64,000 nucleotides of DNA from Opitutus sp. (GTDB lineage Bacteria; Verrucomicrobiota; Verrucomicrobiia; Opitutales; Opitutaceae): positions 2,356,501 to 2,420,500 of the forward strand of contig JANPZY010000001.1 of NCBI GenBank assembly GCA_024707325.1, given 5' to 3'. The stretch's first letter is position 1; each line of letters opens with the position of its first letter. Below the pieces are notes generated by a model that worked only from the letters and a program-made list of their open reading frames with translations, was not told the origin of the DNA and ran no database searches. Made by a program: the position numbers and the translations under genes. This document shows, in pieces, positions 8,448 to 17,590 of the stretch.

Positions 8448-9771
8448 TCATGAGCCCGCTTCGCGCAGCGTCGCGAGCAACCGGCGAGTGTCGGTTTTCC
8501 CACGGGCCGTAAGAGGAAAGTCGGGCAGGACGAGGAACTGGCGGGGAATTTTCCAAGGTGCGAGGTGGCGCGCGAGTTCGCTGCGCAGTTGCCCGCTCTC
8601 CACGCGACCGGCCACCGCAGCGGCGAGCGCATCGGCGCGCGTCGGATGCGGCGCGACAAACGCGTCGAGCACGTGAGGCACGCGGCGCAGGGTTTCTTCC
8701 ACTTCGGCAAGATTGACGCGCCGCCCGGCGATTTTCGCGATGCGACCGCGACGGGCGAGCAGCCGCAACTCGCCGTCCGGCGTGAGTTCGCCGAAGTCGG
8801 CGGCGAGATGCGAACCGCTGCGATCGCCCACGGCGGCACTCGTCACGGTGAAACGTCGGCGCGGAAGAAACGTGAGGCTCACGCCGTCGAGCGGCGTGCC
8901 GACACTGCGTCCGGTGAGCGCCGCATCTCCCGTGCGATCGTAGGTGATGCCGCCAGTCTCGGAAGAACCATAGAAGCTGTGGATCTTTTTTGCCGAACCG
9001 CGCGAAAAACGCGCGCGCCGTTTCAGATGTGAGCGGTGCGCCGGCGGAGATAATCGTGCGTAGCGAGCGCAGGTGCTCCGGGGCAATGTCGGATTCGGCC
9101 CACGCGCGCAGCAGCGCGGGCACCGCGGGGAAAACCGTGGCCTGAAAACGTTCGACCTCGGAGGTGGCGACGTGCGGCAGCGCGGACGAACCGCATACGA
9201 TCGCGGTGCCTTGCGCGAGGAGGGGCACGACGAGGTTGCCCCAGCCATACGAATGACCGAACGGAATCAGTGCGTAATTTCGGTCGTTGGCCGTGATACC
9301 CATCGTCGAGCACACGTGCGCGCCATCGGCCAGCATTTGTGCGTCGGTGAAGCGCAACGCGCGCGGTCGTTGCGTGCTGCCGGAAGTGAATTTGATCACG
9401 CGACGATGATCGCGTTGCGGTCGCCGCAAACGCAGTGAGGTCACGCCATTTTCGTCCCAGATGAATGACGCTCCCGCGGTCTCAGCGGCGAGCGCGCGTG
9501 AGGCTTCGGGTTCGCCAGGATCGAGAGGCGCGACCGCGGAATCGGCTTCGAGACAAGCAAGGAGAGCGGCGATCCACTCGGCGCTGTTGGGTTGGGCGAG
9601 GAGAATCGTGCGACGCGTCGCGGCGGCGGGAAGCTGGTCGCGCAGAGCCTCGGCGCGCTGATGGAGTGCGAGTCGGGTCCACGAACGCTGTGTGGCCGCT
9701 TCGATCATCGCGATCGCGTTTGGGGCGCGCTCGGCCGTGGCGAGCCAGGCGGCGTGGAGCGTGGAGATCAT
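8448..9771 (-). CDS. AMP-dependent acyl/aryl ligase (one-base frame break)
   Basis: Adenylate-forming enzyme of about 440 aa. Residues up to about 260 are in the frame starting at 9771, with the phosphate-binding FTSGSTQRPRAL. The rest is one frame over: FYGSSETGGITYDRTG, GRIAKIAGRRVNLAEVEE and the C-terminal ARGKTDTRRLL. The frames meet at a run of six T on the plus strand (8986-8991); five would restore a single ORF reading FGKKIHSFYGSSE. A sequence indel is the likeliest reason. In aryl-polyene loci such ligases load the aryl starter on an ACP. The start codon overlaps the exporter stop (ATGA), so this is the last gene of the operon. Confidence 0.85.
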
Positions 9772-12068
9772 CGGGTGGCTCCCCCGGGCAAGAGTTCAAC
9801 GAGCACCAGCGCGCCGAGCACGAGTAGCGTCACGGTGCTTCCAAGCGCGCTGATCACGGGAATCGCGCTAAAACTCAGCACGCCAAACGATGCGGCCGTG
9901 GTCAGCGCCGACAACCGAATCGCCGGTCGCGCGGTGGTCGCGTCCGCGCGGTGCGCAGCGGAAAAGATCGCATAGTCGTAGGAGAGGCAGAGGCCGAGAA
10001 ACGCGCCGAGCAGATGAAAGAGATTGAGGGGAGCACCAGCGAACCCGAGCGCACCAAAAGCGAAAAAGACAGGCACCGGCCGGAATGAGAAGAATCCGCA
10101 CCGACCGACCTCGATAGAGGAGCACCACCGCGACCACCAGCAGTCCGGCCCCCACGAGACTCAAGGTAAGCGCCGAGGTGCGGTAGCGGGTGAAGAGATG
10201 ATTGAGCGTTTCGAGCTGGCTGACGGCAAGCGTGCCGGTGGTGACCGCGGGCAGAGGCCGATCCGCTGTGGAAAGGAACCAATACGGCGGATCGGCGAGA
10301 TGGAGCGCGGCGCCCAATGGACCTTGGAGCACCGGTCGTAGTTCGCGATAGAGCGAATCGTAGTCGCCACGCATCGGCGTCGCGGCGTGCCGATCCCACG
10401 CGGAAAAAAACGGCTCAAAGGTCGTCACGTCGAAACCGCGCTCGCTCAACGTGGATGCGAACGCGGCAGGAAAATCGGTGAGCTCCATCAAGGTGCGCGG
10501 CGCCTCGCGCCAATCCGTTTCGGTCGGAAAGATCTCCGCGAGGCTCACAGGCTGAATCGGTTCCACCGCGTTGATTGTGCTTTGTCGGAAGCGCTCAAAC
10601 GCATCGCGCGCCTCTGCGAGGGTGTTGCCGTGGCTGAGGTAAAGTGTCCGAGCCGCACTGCCGTTGAAGAGAGCGCGCACGGCATCGTCTTCGCGGTGCA
10701 GGTCGGGCGATGGCACTTCGAGTTCGCGGATGTCGTCGCGCCACGTGAGCCGCGAGGCACCGAGCAGCGCCACCGCACAGGCCAATCCGATCACTGCAAC
10801 GATCACGCGTCCGCGCGGAAAGAAAACGGCACGGCTGGCAAAGGCCCGCGGCGTCAGCGCAGCTTCGCCGAGCTGGGTGACGTAGAGCAGCGCGGCGATC
10901 AGCGCGCTGAGCAAACCGGAGACGACGAACACGCCCATTTGGCGCAGAAGCGGCAGTTCCGACACGAGCAGCAGCGAGAAGCCCAGCACGGTGGTGAAAC
11001 AACTCGCGAGCAACGGGCGCAGCACGGAGCGAATGGGATGCGCCGGATCGCCATCTGCGTGCGGAACCATTAAGTGAAAACCGTAATCCACCGCGACGCC
11101 GCACAGAAGCGCGCCGATCACCACGACGAGGATGTGCACTTGCGGAAACACCAACGTGGTTGCCGTCCACGCGCCGAGCAGCGACAGCGCGACAATCGGC
11201 AGGACATGAAACACCCGCCAAGGGCGACGGAGAAAAAGCATCGTGACGCCGAGCACGGCCGCGACCGAGAGCGCGTTGAGCGCGGCCATTTCCTTTGGAT
11301 GCGGTCGCGACTCGCTTTCGCGAGCCGGTGCACGCCGGTCCACTGTAGCGTCAAACCAGGACGCGCGAGCCGGGCTTGGGCAAACGCTTCTTCGATCGCG
11401 CGGGTGACGGGCGCTTGTCCGGCCTCGGCGAGAGGCGACGCTTTCGAGCGCGCCCAGACGAGCGCCACGTCCACCGGCGGTTCGCTGTTCGCACTGCTCA
11501 GACGCGACAGCAACTCGACCGTCAGCAGCAATGGATCCTCCCTCACGACATCCTGCCACCCGAGGGCGTCGGGGCGGGAGAGCGCGTTCTGCAGTCGTTC
11601 GGCGGAGTCAAGGGCGAGCCAATCCGAAAACGACAAGTTTGGCGCCGGCGAAAGTTGTGCGAACTCCGCGCGTCGCTGCGCGAGCCAGGTGGGCAACAGA
11701 AGCTCCATGCGGCGCGCGAACACCGTGCGAGCGAGGGTCGCCGCGGAATCTGTTTCGCCGAGCGAAAGCGCTTCGTCGAATTCTCCGGAGTCGCGTAGCG
11801 ATCGGGCAAGTGTGGCGGCGGCTTCGCGTGGCGCCTCGTTGGGTGAATCCGGATCGCGCAACGCGATCATCACGACGCGTGCTTGAGCGTCGTTGGCGAT
11901 CTCGCGCACCAGCGTCAGTTCGGGAAACGCCGCGCCGGCGGGCAGGAGATCGAGCGCGTTGGTGGAAACCCGGCTGATGAAATCGCGCGAAACCAGCCAA
12001 CCCACGCACGCGACGGCGAAGGCCAGGAGGGCGATCCTCGCAAGCCAGCGTTGGCGCGGCCGAGTCAC
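9768..12068 (-). CDS. MMPL/RND-type exporter (two one-base frame breaks)
   Basis: About 766-aa MMPL-family membrane protein in two halves. Each half has an N-terminal membrane helix, a periplasmic domain and a helix bundle; the motif GVAVDYGFHLMVPHADGD is in the first half and SYDYAIFSAA in the second. The coding frame changes twice: at 11294-11296, where an A3 run on the coding strand should probably be A4, and at 10063-10067, where a T5 run on the coding strand should probably be T4. The two offset each other. It starts at a GTG overlapping the LolA-like stop (GTGA) and ends overlapping the ligase start. Such exporters, paired with LolA-like carriers, are standard in aryl-polyene loci and are thought to move the lipid to the outer membrane. 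Confidence 0.85.
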
Positions 12069-12697
12069 GGGTGGCGGAAGAAGCGGGCAATTTCGTCGGG
12101 CGGAAAGTTCACGTTTTCTCGCGCTTCGACGATGCGGATTTCGAGCTGTTCGGCGCCTTCGCGTCGGATCTTGATGCGGGCGATCCGCCGCTCGACACCC
12201 TCCACGACGATCGCCGCGGGTTCGTCGGACGGGCGCTGGGGCGCGGACAGATAGAGGGTCCATCCGGAGTCGGTGCGTTCACCGCTGAGCTCGAACAAGA
12301 GCGCCAGGCGCTCGACGTCGAACTGCAGCACGGATTCGAGCGACATGAGCGGACCATGCGATGCACTGCGTTTCGGCATCGCGCGGTTGTGGCCACGGGC
12401 ATCGCGCAGGAGCACGCCGCGAGCATCGATGATCACGATCTGCCCGTCTTTCGGATAATAGAGGCTCACGCCCTTGCCGGGCACGCGGCGCATCTCGCCA
12501 ACGAGCTCGACAGGGTGTTTCGTGAACGAGAAGCGGCGGATTTCTTTGAACTTCGAGTAGCGGGAAATATCGGCCGAGATCGCTTCGAAAATCTCGCGCC
12601 ACTCCGGATCGTCGCGCAGTGCGGACAGCGGCGTAGGCTGAGCGAGCGCAATCACAGGCAGAAGCCAGAGAAGAAGGAGTGCGAGGGTGCGTCTCAC
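12065..12697 (-). CDS. LolA-like outer-membrane lipid/lipoprotein carrier
   Basis: 210-aa protein starting at GTG 12697, which overlaps the preceding glycosyltransferase stop (GTGA). An N-terminal signal peptide (LALLLLWLLPVIALAQ) is followed by a LolA-like domain: SKFKEIRRFSFTKHPVELVG, then PGKGVSLYYPKDGQIVIID. Its place directly before an MMPL exporter matches the LolA/MMPL pair of aryl-polyene clusters. It probably shuttles the pigment lipid rather than general lipoproteins; this is inference from context. The upstream open frame before 12697 is a shadow of the glycosyltransferase gene. Confidence 0.82.
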   Translation of the reverse strand: MRRTLALLLLWLLPVIALAQPTPLSALRDDPEWREIFEAISADISRYSKFKEIRRFSFTKHPVELVGEMRRVPGKGVSLYYPKDGQIVIIDARGVLLRDARGHNRAMPKRSASHGPLMSLESVLQFDVERLALLFELSGERTDSGWTLYLSAPQRPSDEPAAIVVEGVERRIARIKIRREGAEQLEIRIVEARENVNFPPDEIARFFRHP

Positions 12698-13512
12698 GAG
12701 AGTCGAAGTTGTTGTCGGATTCGGAGGACGCGGCGCCAACGCCACAGCGTGAGTTCGGGCAGGAGACGCAGGTGCAGCCATAACATCTTCAGGTTGTCGC
12801 GCACGTAATGATAGTGCGAGACACCGCCCTCCGTCCGAGCGAAGTAGCGGCAGGGCGCCGGCACATTGACCGTCGGCACGCCGTTCCAAACCATGCGCAC
12901 CGCGACCTCCGGATCGAAATCGAAACCACGGGCGAAACGCGTCGATTCAAGGGCATCGAGCAAAGGCTTGGCGGGATAAACACGAAACCCGAACAGAGGA
13001 TCGTCGATCCCTGCGCCGAGAATTTCGAGACGCGCAAACCCCACGCTGACCTTGCGGCCATACAAGCGCTCGAGCGGTGCTTCCGGTCCGAAGACCGGCC
13101 GGCCCAGGATCATGGCCTGCGGTTGCTCGCGCGAGACGCGCATGAATTTCGGGATGTAGGACGCAGGATGCTGCCCGTCCGAATCCATCGTCAGCACGTG
13201 GGTGAAACCCGCGGCGAGTGCGAGCCTCAGGCCTTCCTCGACGGCGGCACCCTTGCCGCCGTTGGTTGAACGGACGATCACGCGCACGCGAGGATCGCGC
13301 TCGGCAAGCGAGAGCACGGCGCGTTCGCTGCCGTCATCGCTGCCATCCACAACAACCCAGACAGGGCTCCAATAACGAAGCGCGTCACGGACAGTCGCTT
13401 CGAGCAACGGTCCGGCGTTGTAGGTCGGGATCAGGACCAGATGCGTTGCATCGCCCGCGATCGTGGCGCGGCGCCGACGCTCCCGTCGCGCGATGGACCG
13501 GCGTTTCAGCAT
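12694..13512 (-). CDS. family 2 glycosyltransferase
   Basis: 272-aa GT-A fold enzyme with the classic family-2 start VLIPTYNAG, the nucleotide-sugar site VVVDGSDDGSE, a DSDGQH divalent-metal motif, and GFRVYPAKPLLDALESTRFARGFDFDPE, typical of dolichol-phosphate-mannose-synthase-like GT2 proteins. No membrane helices are evident. It overlaps the upstream acyltransferase by seven bases and the downstream LolA-like gene by four. In aryl-polyene loci a GT2 fused or adjacent to an acyltransferase is common, so it may add a sugar to the lipid head group. The substrate is unknown. Confidence 0.86.
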   Translation of the reverse strand: MLKRRSIARRERRRRATIAGDATHLVLIPTYNAGPLLEATVRDALRYWSPVWVVVDGSDDGSERAVLSLAERDPRVRVIVRSTNGGKGAAVEEGLRLALAAGFTHVLTMDSDGQHPASYIPKFMRVSREQPQAMILGRPVFGPEAPLERLYGRKVSVGFARLEILGAGIDDPLFGFRVYPAKPLLDALESTRFARGFDFDPEVAVRMVWNGVPTVNVPAPCRYFARTEGGVSHYHYVRDNLKMLWLHLRLLPELTLWRWRRVLRIRQQLRLS

Positions 13513-14462
13513 GACACAGGGGCTGCGTCGGCTACGCGCGGCGTGGCCGCGGGCGCGGTTTCTACGGGAGGATTGAGCGGGATGAAATTGAACCAGAGAT
13601 AAGGATTCGCGCGGAGGAAGCCTTCGATCTGGCGCAACACGTCCTGGAGGTGTTGGCGCGCGCGAGCGAGATTCTCGGCTTTCGATTGTGATTCATCCGG
13701 TTCGAACACGGGTGACGAATACAGCAGCGAATTGCCCGCTTTGTCCGGCACACTCAGGCAGAACACCACCGGCATGCGGAACATGAGTGCGAGGTGATAG
13801 ATCGTGAACGGCATCCGGCGTTGTGCGCCGAGAAACTCCAACGGCTCCAGTTTCGAGCTGTGTTCCGCCCGGTCGCACATCATCGCGATCGAGCTGCCCG
13901 ACTCGGCCGCGTGTTTCAGCGCGAAGAGCAGATTCCCGCTCTGGTTCACCCACACGTAGGTGACCCACTCGCCAAATGTGCGCGAGAGGTGTTCGGTGTC
14001 GTGGGAGTTTCCCAGCCGCAGGCGGATCATGTGGACGTGGCGCCGGAACGTCCCCAGCAGAAATCCGAGCAGGTCGGAGTTGCCGAAGTGAAACGTGCCG
14101 AGCAGGGCGGGGCGGCCCGAGTGCATCAACTCGGCAAAGGATTCGAAACCCGGTTGAGGGAAGCAGGTATGATGGCCTGTCTCCGCTGCGCGGATACGCG
14201 TCATCAGCACACCGACGTAGGCGTGGAAATGGCGCCAGACATCGCGCAGTGTCACCCGGCGTTTCAGAATTGTAGCGAGATATGCTTCCGAGTGGCGGCG
14301 CTGCGATTTCATCCCAAACACCGCGACCCACGTGCCCGCGGCGAGCAGCGCGTTCGTCAATGGCCGCGGCGACATGCGATCGAGCCTCCGCAGAAACGCA
14401 TAACCCCAGCTCGGACCGGGATTGCGCAGGGGAATGGACGGACTCGGGCGTGTCAGGTCCAT
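13506..14462 (-). CDS. LpxL/HtrB-type acyltransferase
   Basis: 318-aa lysophospholipid/lipid-A type acyltransferase. The catalytic HX4D is visible as HFGNSD in LLGTFHFGNSDLLG, and MCDRAEHSS with the later PYLWFNFIPLNPP match LpxL-family blocks. The start overlaps the chain-length-factor-like gene by ten bases and its stop overlaps the GT2 gene by seven. In this operon it more likely attaches or extends the pigment acyl chain on a lipid scaffold than finishes lipid A, but that is inferred only from neighbours. Confidence 0.83.
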   Translation of the reverse strand: MDLTRPSPSIPLRNPGPSWGYAFLRRLDRMSPRPLTNALLAAGTWVAVFGMKSQRRHSEAYLATILKRRVTLRDVWRHFHAYVGVLMTRIRAAETGHHTCFPQPGFESFAELMHSGRPALLGTFHFGNSDLLGFLLGTFRRHVHMIRLRLGNSHDTEHLSRTFGEWVTYVWVNQSGNLLFALKHAAESGSSIAMMCDRAEHSSKLEPLEFLGAQRRMPFTIYHLALMFRMPVVFCLSVPDKAGNSLLYSSPVFEPDESQSKAENLARARQHLQDVLRQIEGFLRANPYLWFNFIPLNPPVETAPAATPRVADAAPVSC

Positions 14463-15106
14463 GACAACGACAGATGCAGGCCCGGCGCGATGTCGCGCTC
14501 GATCGGTTGGCGTTGATGGAGCGCGAGGAAAAATTCCGGCAGGCCGAAGGCGCCTTCTTCGTCGTCCGTGAGCGAAAGCCGCACCGACGCCATCGCGTTC
14601 GCAGGATCGCGCGTGAGCACCGCCGCGAACGCAAACGCGTCATCGCTCGCGGCGCCGCGCTCGAGCAACCACGAGCCGCGCTCCTCCCCGCCGCAAAGGA
14701 TTACACGAGGCGCGTCGTTAAGCACCGCCGCACGCAAGGCGTGCGCCACCAGTTGCGAGCGGCCGGTGTGGGGAAAAACTTCGCGCACGCTTTGCTGGCG
14801 CGAGATGAGCACCTGTTGCAGCGCGCTGGGATGGATCGACGTTTGAAACAGCGTGGGACTCGCCGAAGGGAAGCTCACCAAAAAATCCTCGAGTGCGCGC
14901 GACTCTGCGTAGACGGAACAGTAAACCACCACGTCGTCGTCGCGCAGCGTGATCTCCTGTAACACGCCGCCGAGCAGCATGCCGAGTTGTGTCATGCGTC
15001 GCGTGGCGTTGCGGGGAAACGCACCGGCGAGGCGTTGTCGCGTCGTTGCGATGTCCTCGAGACCGGGGGCATCGGTGCGGAGAACCTGGAGGTAACGTTC
15101 AACCAT
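14453..15106 (-). CDS. beta-ketoacyl synthase chain-length-factor-like protein
   Basis: 217-aa protein resembling the short ketosynthase-like (ketoacyl-synt_2) proteins of aryl-polyene loci. It has FQTSIHPSALQQVLISRQQS where an active ketosynthase would carry its Cys, and DAPRVILCGGEERGSWLLER later. No ketosynthase Cys-His-His triad is apparent, so it is probably a partner or length-setting subunit of the KS encoded just upstream, whose end it overlaps by eight bases. The ATG at 15106 gives the family-like start MVERYLQVLRTDAPG; the longer frame only reads into the KS gene. Confidence 0.75.
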   Translation of the reverse strand: MVERYLQVLRTDAPGLEDIATTRQRLAGAFPRNATRRMTQLGMLLGGVLQEITLRDDDVVVYCSVYAESRALEDFLVSFPSASPTLFQTSIHPSALQQVLISRQQSVREVFPHTGRSQLVAHALRAAVLNDAPRVILCGGEERGSWLLERGAASDDAFAFAAVLTRDPANAMASVRLSLTDDEEGAFGLPEFFLALHQRQPIERDIAPGLHLSLSWT

Positions 15107-16226
15107 GGGAAAGCAGACAGGCCGCGTGGGCTCCGCCGAAAGCGTTGCTCGTGAGCAACACCGCATCGTAATCGCCTGCGGCAAACGGTTCCGTGCGAAC
15201 CTGATCGCTGAAAAACGGCGCCGCCGCTCCGATCGTGCCCGGCACTTTTCCGGTGCGCAGCGATTCGGCGGCGAGCGCGAGTTCGACGAGTCCGCAGCTC
15301 CCGAGCGTGTGCCCGAGGCTACCTTTCCACGACACGAGCGGCGCGCCGGGAAACAGACGTCTGAGGGTTTCCGCTTCGAGCCGGCCGGCTTCGAGTGTGC
15401 CGGTGCCGTGGCCTTTCATCCAAATCCGCCGGTCGCCGGCAAACTCGCGAACGGGATCGAGGCACGCCGCGAAACCTGCACCGTCCGCGCGATTCGCGGT
15501 GAAGTGATGCATCTCGTTGTAGAGGCTCTGTGTGCTGAGCTGAAACGCCTCGCCCGAGGTCGGACGCGTTTTCTCCAGCACGGCAAACGCCGCCCCGTCG
15601 CCCAGTCCGATCGAGCCGGTCGCGCGTGCGGCGTAGGGCGCGGGAAATTCGTGATTCAGAATTTTCAGCGCGTGAAACCCGCCACCGACAAACGGCGACA
15701 CGAAATCGAAACTGAACACCAGCGCGCGTTCCGCCCAGCCGACCTGGAGCGCGCGCGTCGCGAGCAGCAGACCCAGGTGAGCCGAGACGCACGCGTGCGA
15801 GAGCACCGCGACATTGGCGCCCCAGCCGAACTTCTGGCGCATCCACTCCACCGTGGCGAATGGCGTGCCGTAGCACAGGTGCTCCGCGTGCTTCGTTTGT
15901 TGAAACGCGTAGAGACTGCCGACGCCGAAATTGCTGCTCGTGATAAAAACCGGAAAACGCGCCGTGCCCCACGGCGCCTCCGGCACCGACTGCGCGAGCG
16001 GCATGAGAGCGTGTATCCAGTCGGGTGGGACGGTCTCATCGAGCGATCGCCCGGGCACGAGCGCAAGTGGCACGGGATCGCCGCCGGCGCTGCCGAGCAC
16101 GGGTTGAAGCGCGAGTGCGCGTTGCCCCGCGAGCATCGCCGCATGCGTTTCCGCCGCGCTGCCGAAGGCGGTGATGCAGCCGGTCGCGGAGATCCAAACG
16201 GGCGACTGCTCGACCGACGCGCTCAC
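15099..16226 (-). CDS. beta-ketoacyl-ACP synthase (KAS, aryl-polyene type)
   Basis: 375-aa ketosynthase with an intact triad: Cys in VLSHACVSAHLG, His in WMKGHGTGTLEAGR and His in WKGSLGHTLGSCG. It should catalyse decarboxylative condensation of malonyl-ACP with an acyl or aryl starter. The ACP gene lies 17 bases upstream on the same strand and a catalytically empty KS-like partner overlaps downstream, an arrangement seen in aryl-polyene pathways. It ends FGGAHAACLLSHG, a normal KAS C-terminus, so it is full length. Confidence 0.87.
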   Translation of the reverse strand: MSASVEQSPVWISATGCITAFGSAAETHAAMLAGQRALALQPVLGSAGGDPVPLALVPGRSLDETVPPDWIHALMPLAQSVPEAPWGTARFPVFITSSNFGVGSLYAFQQTKHAEHLCYGTPFATVEWMRQKFGWGANVAVLSHACVSAHLGLLLATRALQVGWAERALVFSFDFVSPFVGGGFHALKILNHEFPAPYAARATGSIGLGDGAAFAVLEKTRPTSGEAFQLSTQSLYNEMHHFTANRADGAGFAACLDPVREFAGDRRIWMKGHGTGTLEAGRLEAETLRRLFPGAPLVSWKGSLGHTLGSCGLVELALAAESLRTGKVPGTIGAAAPFFSDQVRTEPFAAGDYDAVLLTSNAFGGAHAACLLSHG

Positions 16227-16243
16227 GAGATTTGCGGCGTCCG

Positions 16244-16519
16244 TCAGGCGGACAGACGTTCCTGGGGAGCGCGGGCGCGGATGAACTCGGCCAGCTTGGC
16301 CACGCTCGAGAGCGCTTCGCGCGATTCCTCGCTGCTGCTGATCTTGATGCCGAACTCCTTTTCGAGCGAGACGACCAGCTCGAGCGCGTCGATCGAGTCG
16401 AGATTCAGTCCCGAGCCGATCAACGGTTCGTCATCGGCGATGTCCTCGGGACGCACGTCCGGAATTTTCAGCGTGGTGACGATGAGGTGTTTCAATCGTT
16501 GTTGGAGAGGATCGGTCAT
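16244..16519 (-). CDS. acyl carrier protein
   Basis: 91-aa ACP. The phosphopantetheine attachment Ser lies in GLNLDSIDALEL, with acidic helix II (VVSLEKEFGIKIS) after it. ATG at 16519 sits 15 bases before the end of the upstream methyltransferase region and gives standard ACP length; the longer upstream open frame is a shadow. It probably carries the aryl-primed polyene chain for the adjacent ketosynthase rather than primary fatty acids. Confidence 0.88.
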   Translation of the reverse strand: MTDPLQQRLKHLIVTTLKIPDVRPEDIADDEPLIGSGLNLDSIDALELVVSLEKEFGIKISSSEESREALSSVAKLAEFIRARAPQERLSA

Positions 16520-16533
16520 GAGGGGAGTTGGTT

Positions 16534-17262
16534 TCACGGCTTGCGCGCGGAATATTCGCTGAACAGCCCGAGCATCGCGGTGCGTTTCACATCGGCGAAA
16601 CCCGCGTTGCGGAGCGCCTCCAGCACGGCTTCGGGAGGCACGCACGCGTCCATCGTTTCCCAGAAATACACCATCATCTCGCGCGCTTCGCGGCTGCCGG
16701 TGAAGAGCCGCGTGAGCCCGGGGTAGATTTTCCCGAAGTAAAGTTTGAACAGCCACGCAGGCAGCGGGCGCGCGGGTTTGGTGACTTCGAGGATGAGCAG
16801 GCGGCCGCCAGGTTTGAGCACGCGATGATACTCGGCGAATGCTTCGTCGAGCGTCGTCACGTGACGCAGCGCGTAACCCATCGTGAGAAAATCAAACGAG
16901 TCGGTGGGAAACGGCAGCGCTTCGGCGCGGCCCTGCACGAACGTCGCGGGAAGTTTTTTCTTCGCGACTTCGAGCATGCCTGCGCTCGGATCGAGGCACG
17001 TGATCGTGTCGGCCGAGCCGAGAAGTTTGGCCGCCGCCGTCGCGACGAGCCCGGTGCCGCACGCGACGTCGAGCAGGCGCTGGCCGGGCGCGAGTCCGTG
17101 ACGTTTCAGCGCCCAGCGTCGATAGAACGAGCCGCTGCGCAAAAAGCCCCAGTCGACGACGCCGTCGTAGTGTTTCGCGCCGGCGTCGAACAGCTGGTTG
17201 ACATACGCCGGTTTGGCTTCGGTCGACGCATAGTGTTCGGCGAGGGGCGGGTGGGGCAGCAT
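16534..17262 (-). CDS. class I SAM methyltransferase, UbiE-like
   Basis: 242-aa SAM-dependent methyltransferase. Motif I is LLDVACGTGLVATAAAKLLG, followed by ITCLDPSAGMLEVAKKKL, LPFPTDSFDFLTMGYALRHV and EYHRVLKPGGRLLILEV, a UbiE/MenG-like layout. It is the first gene of the minus-strand pigment-like operon, so a ring or chain methylation of the aryl product is plausible; menaquinone methylation cannot be excluded from sequence alone. ATG at 17262 was chosen over an upstream start at 17325 because the extension is Pro/Ser/Arg-rich and unlike the family. Confidence 0.82.
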   Translation of the reverse strand: MLPHPPLAEHYASTEAKPAYVNQLFDAGAKHYDGVVDWGFLRSGSFYRRWALKRHGLAPGQRLLDVACGTGLVATAAAKLLGSADTITCLDPSAGMLEVAKKKLPATFVQGRAEALPFPTDSFDFLTMGYALRHVTTLDEAFAEYHRVLKPGGRLLILEVTKPARPLPAWLFKLYFGKIYPGLTRLFTGSREAREMMVYFWETMDACVPPEAVLEALRNAGFADVKRTAMLGLFSEYSARKP

Positions 17263-17401
17263 AGAAAAAGTGCCGGACGCCAAGCGGGGGCTCGGCAGGG
17301 GCGCGATGCGAGACAGCCGTGGCACGAGCTGGTTGCGCGAGCGCCGCCGATTTTGGGCGGGCAGTAATCCGCGGAGGAAAACGAGCTCGCCTAACTAACA
17401 G

Positions 17402-17430
17402 TTGACAGCGGGCGAATGGCTTCGGATTTT
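17402..17430 (+). promoter_or_regulatory. candidate sigma-70 promoter for tRNA-His
   Basis: A perfect -35 hexamer TTGACA at 17402-17407 is followed, after 17 bases, by a weak -10 GATTTT at 17425-17430, and the mature tRNA starts 15 bases further on. Spacing and position fit a stable-RNA promoter. It is read by eye only. Confidence 0.5.
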
Positions 17431-17445
17431 TCCCGCTCCTCCACG

Positions 17446-17522
17446 GCGGCCATAGCTCAGTTGGTTAGAGCACAAGATTGTGGATCTTGGGGTCGCGGGT
17501 TCAAATCCCGTTGGCCGCCCCA
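17446..17522 (+). tRNA. tRNA-His (GTG), CCA encoded
   Basis: Complete cloverleaf. The acceptor arm is GCGGCCA paired with TGGCCGC; the D-arm contains AGCTCAGTTGGTTAGAGC; the anticodon stem CAAGA/TCTTG encloses the loop TTGTGGA with anticodon GTG; the T-arm is GCGGGTTCAAATCCCGT. The discriminator is C73 and CCA is encoded at 17520-17522. The base before position 1 (17445) is G, giving the histidine-specific G-1:C73 pair. Confidence 0.97.
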
Positions 17523-17590
17523 TTTTTCGAGACGCAGGAAATCGCGTTTCCCGTTGATAGCCCGGGGAGGTGACTGCACGTTGCTCGGCC

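Noticed and set aside
8986..8991. Programmed -1 frameshift at the A-run of the ligase
   Set aside because: Although AAAAAG is slippery, the downstream frame lies +1 of the upstream one, so a -1 slip would not rescue it.
9471..9771. Ligase as a true pseudogene
   Set aside because: Adenylation motifs are intact on both sides of a single homopolymer break, and the other breaks in the window hit essential genes in the same way.
17445..17522. Unusual tRNA with an extra 5' base
   Set aside because: The G before position 1 and C73 are the normal identity elements of bacterial tRNA-His.
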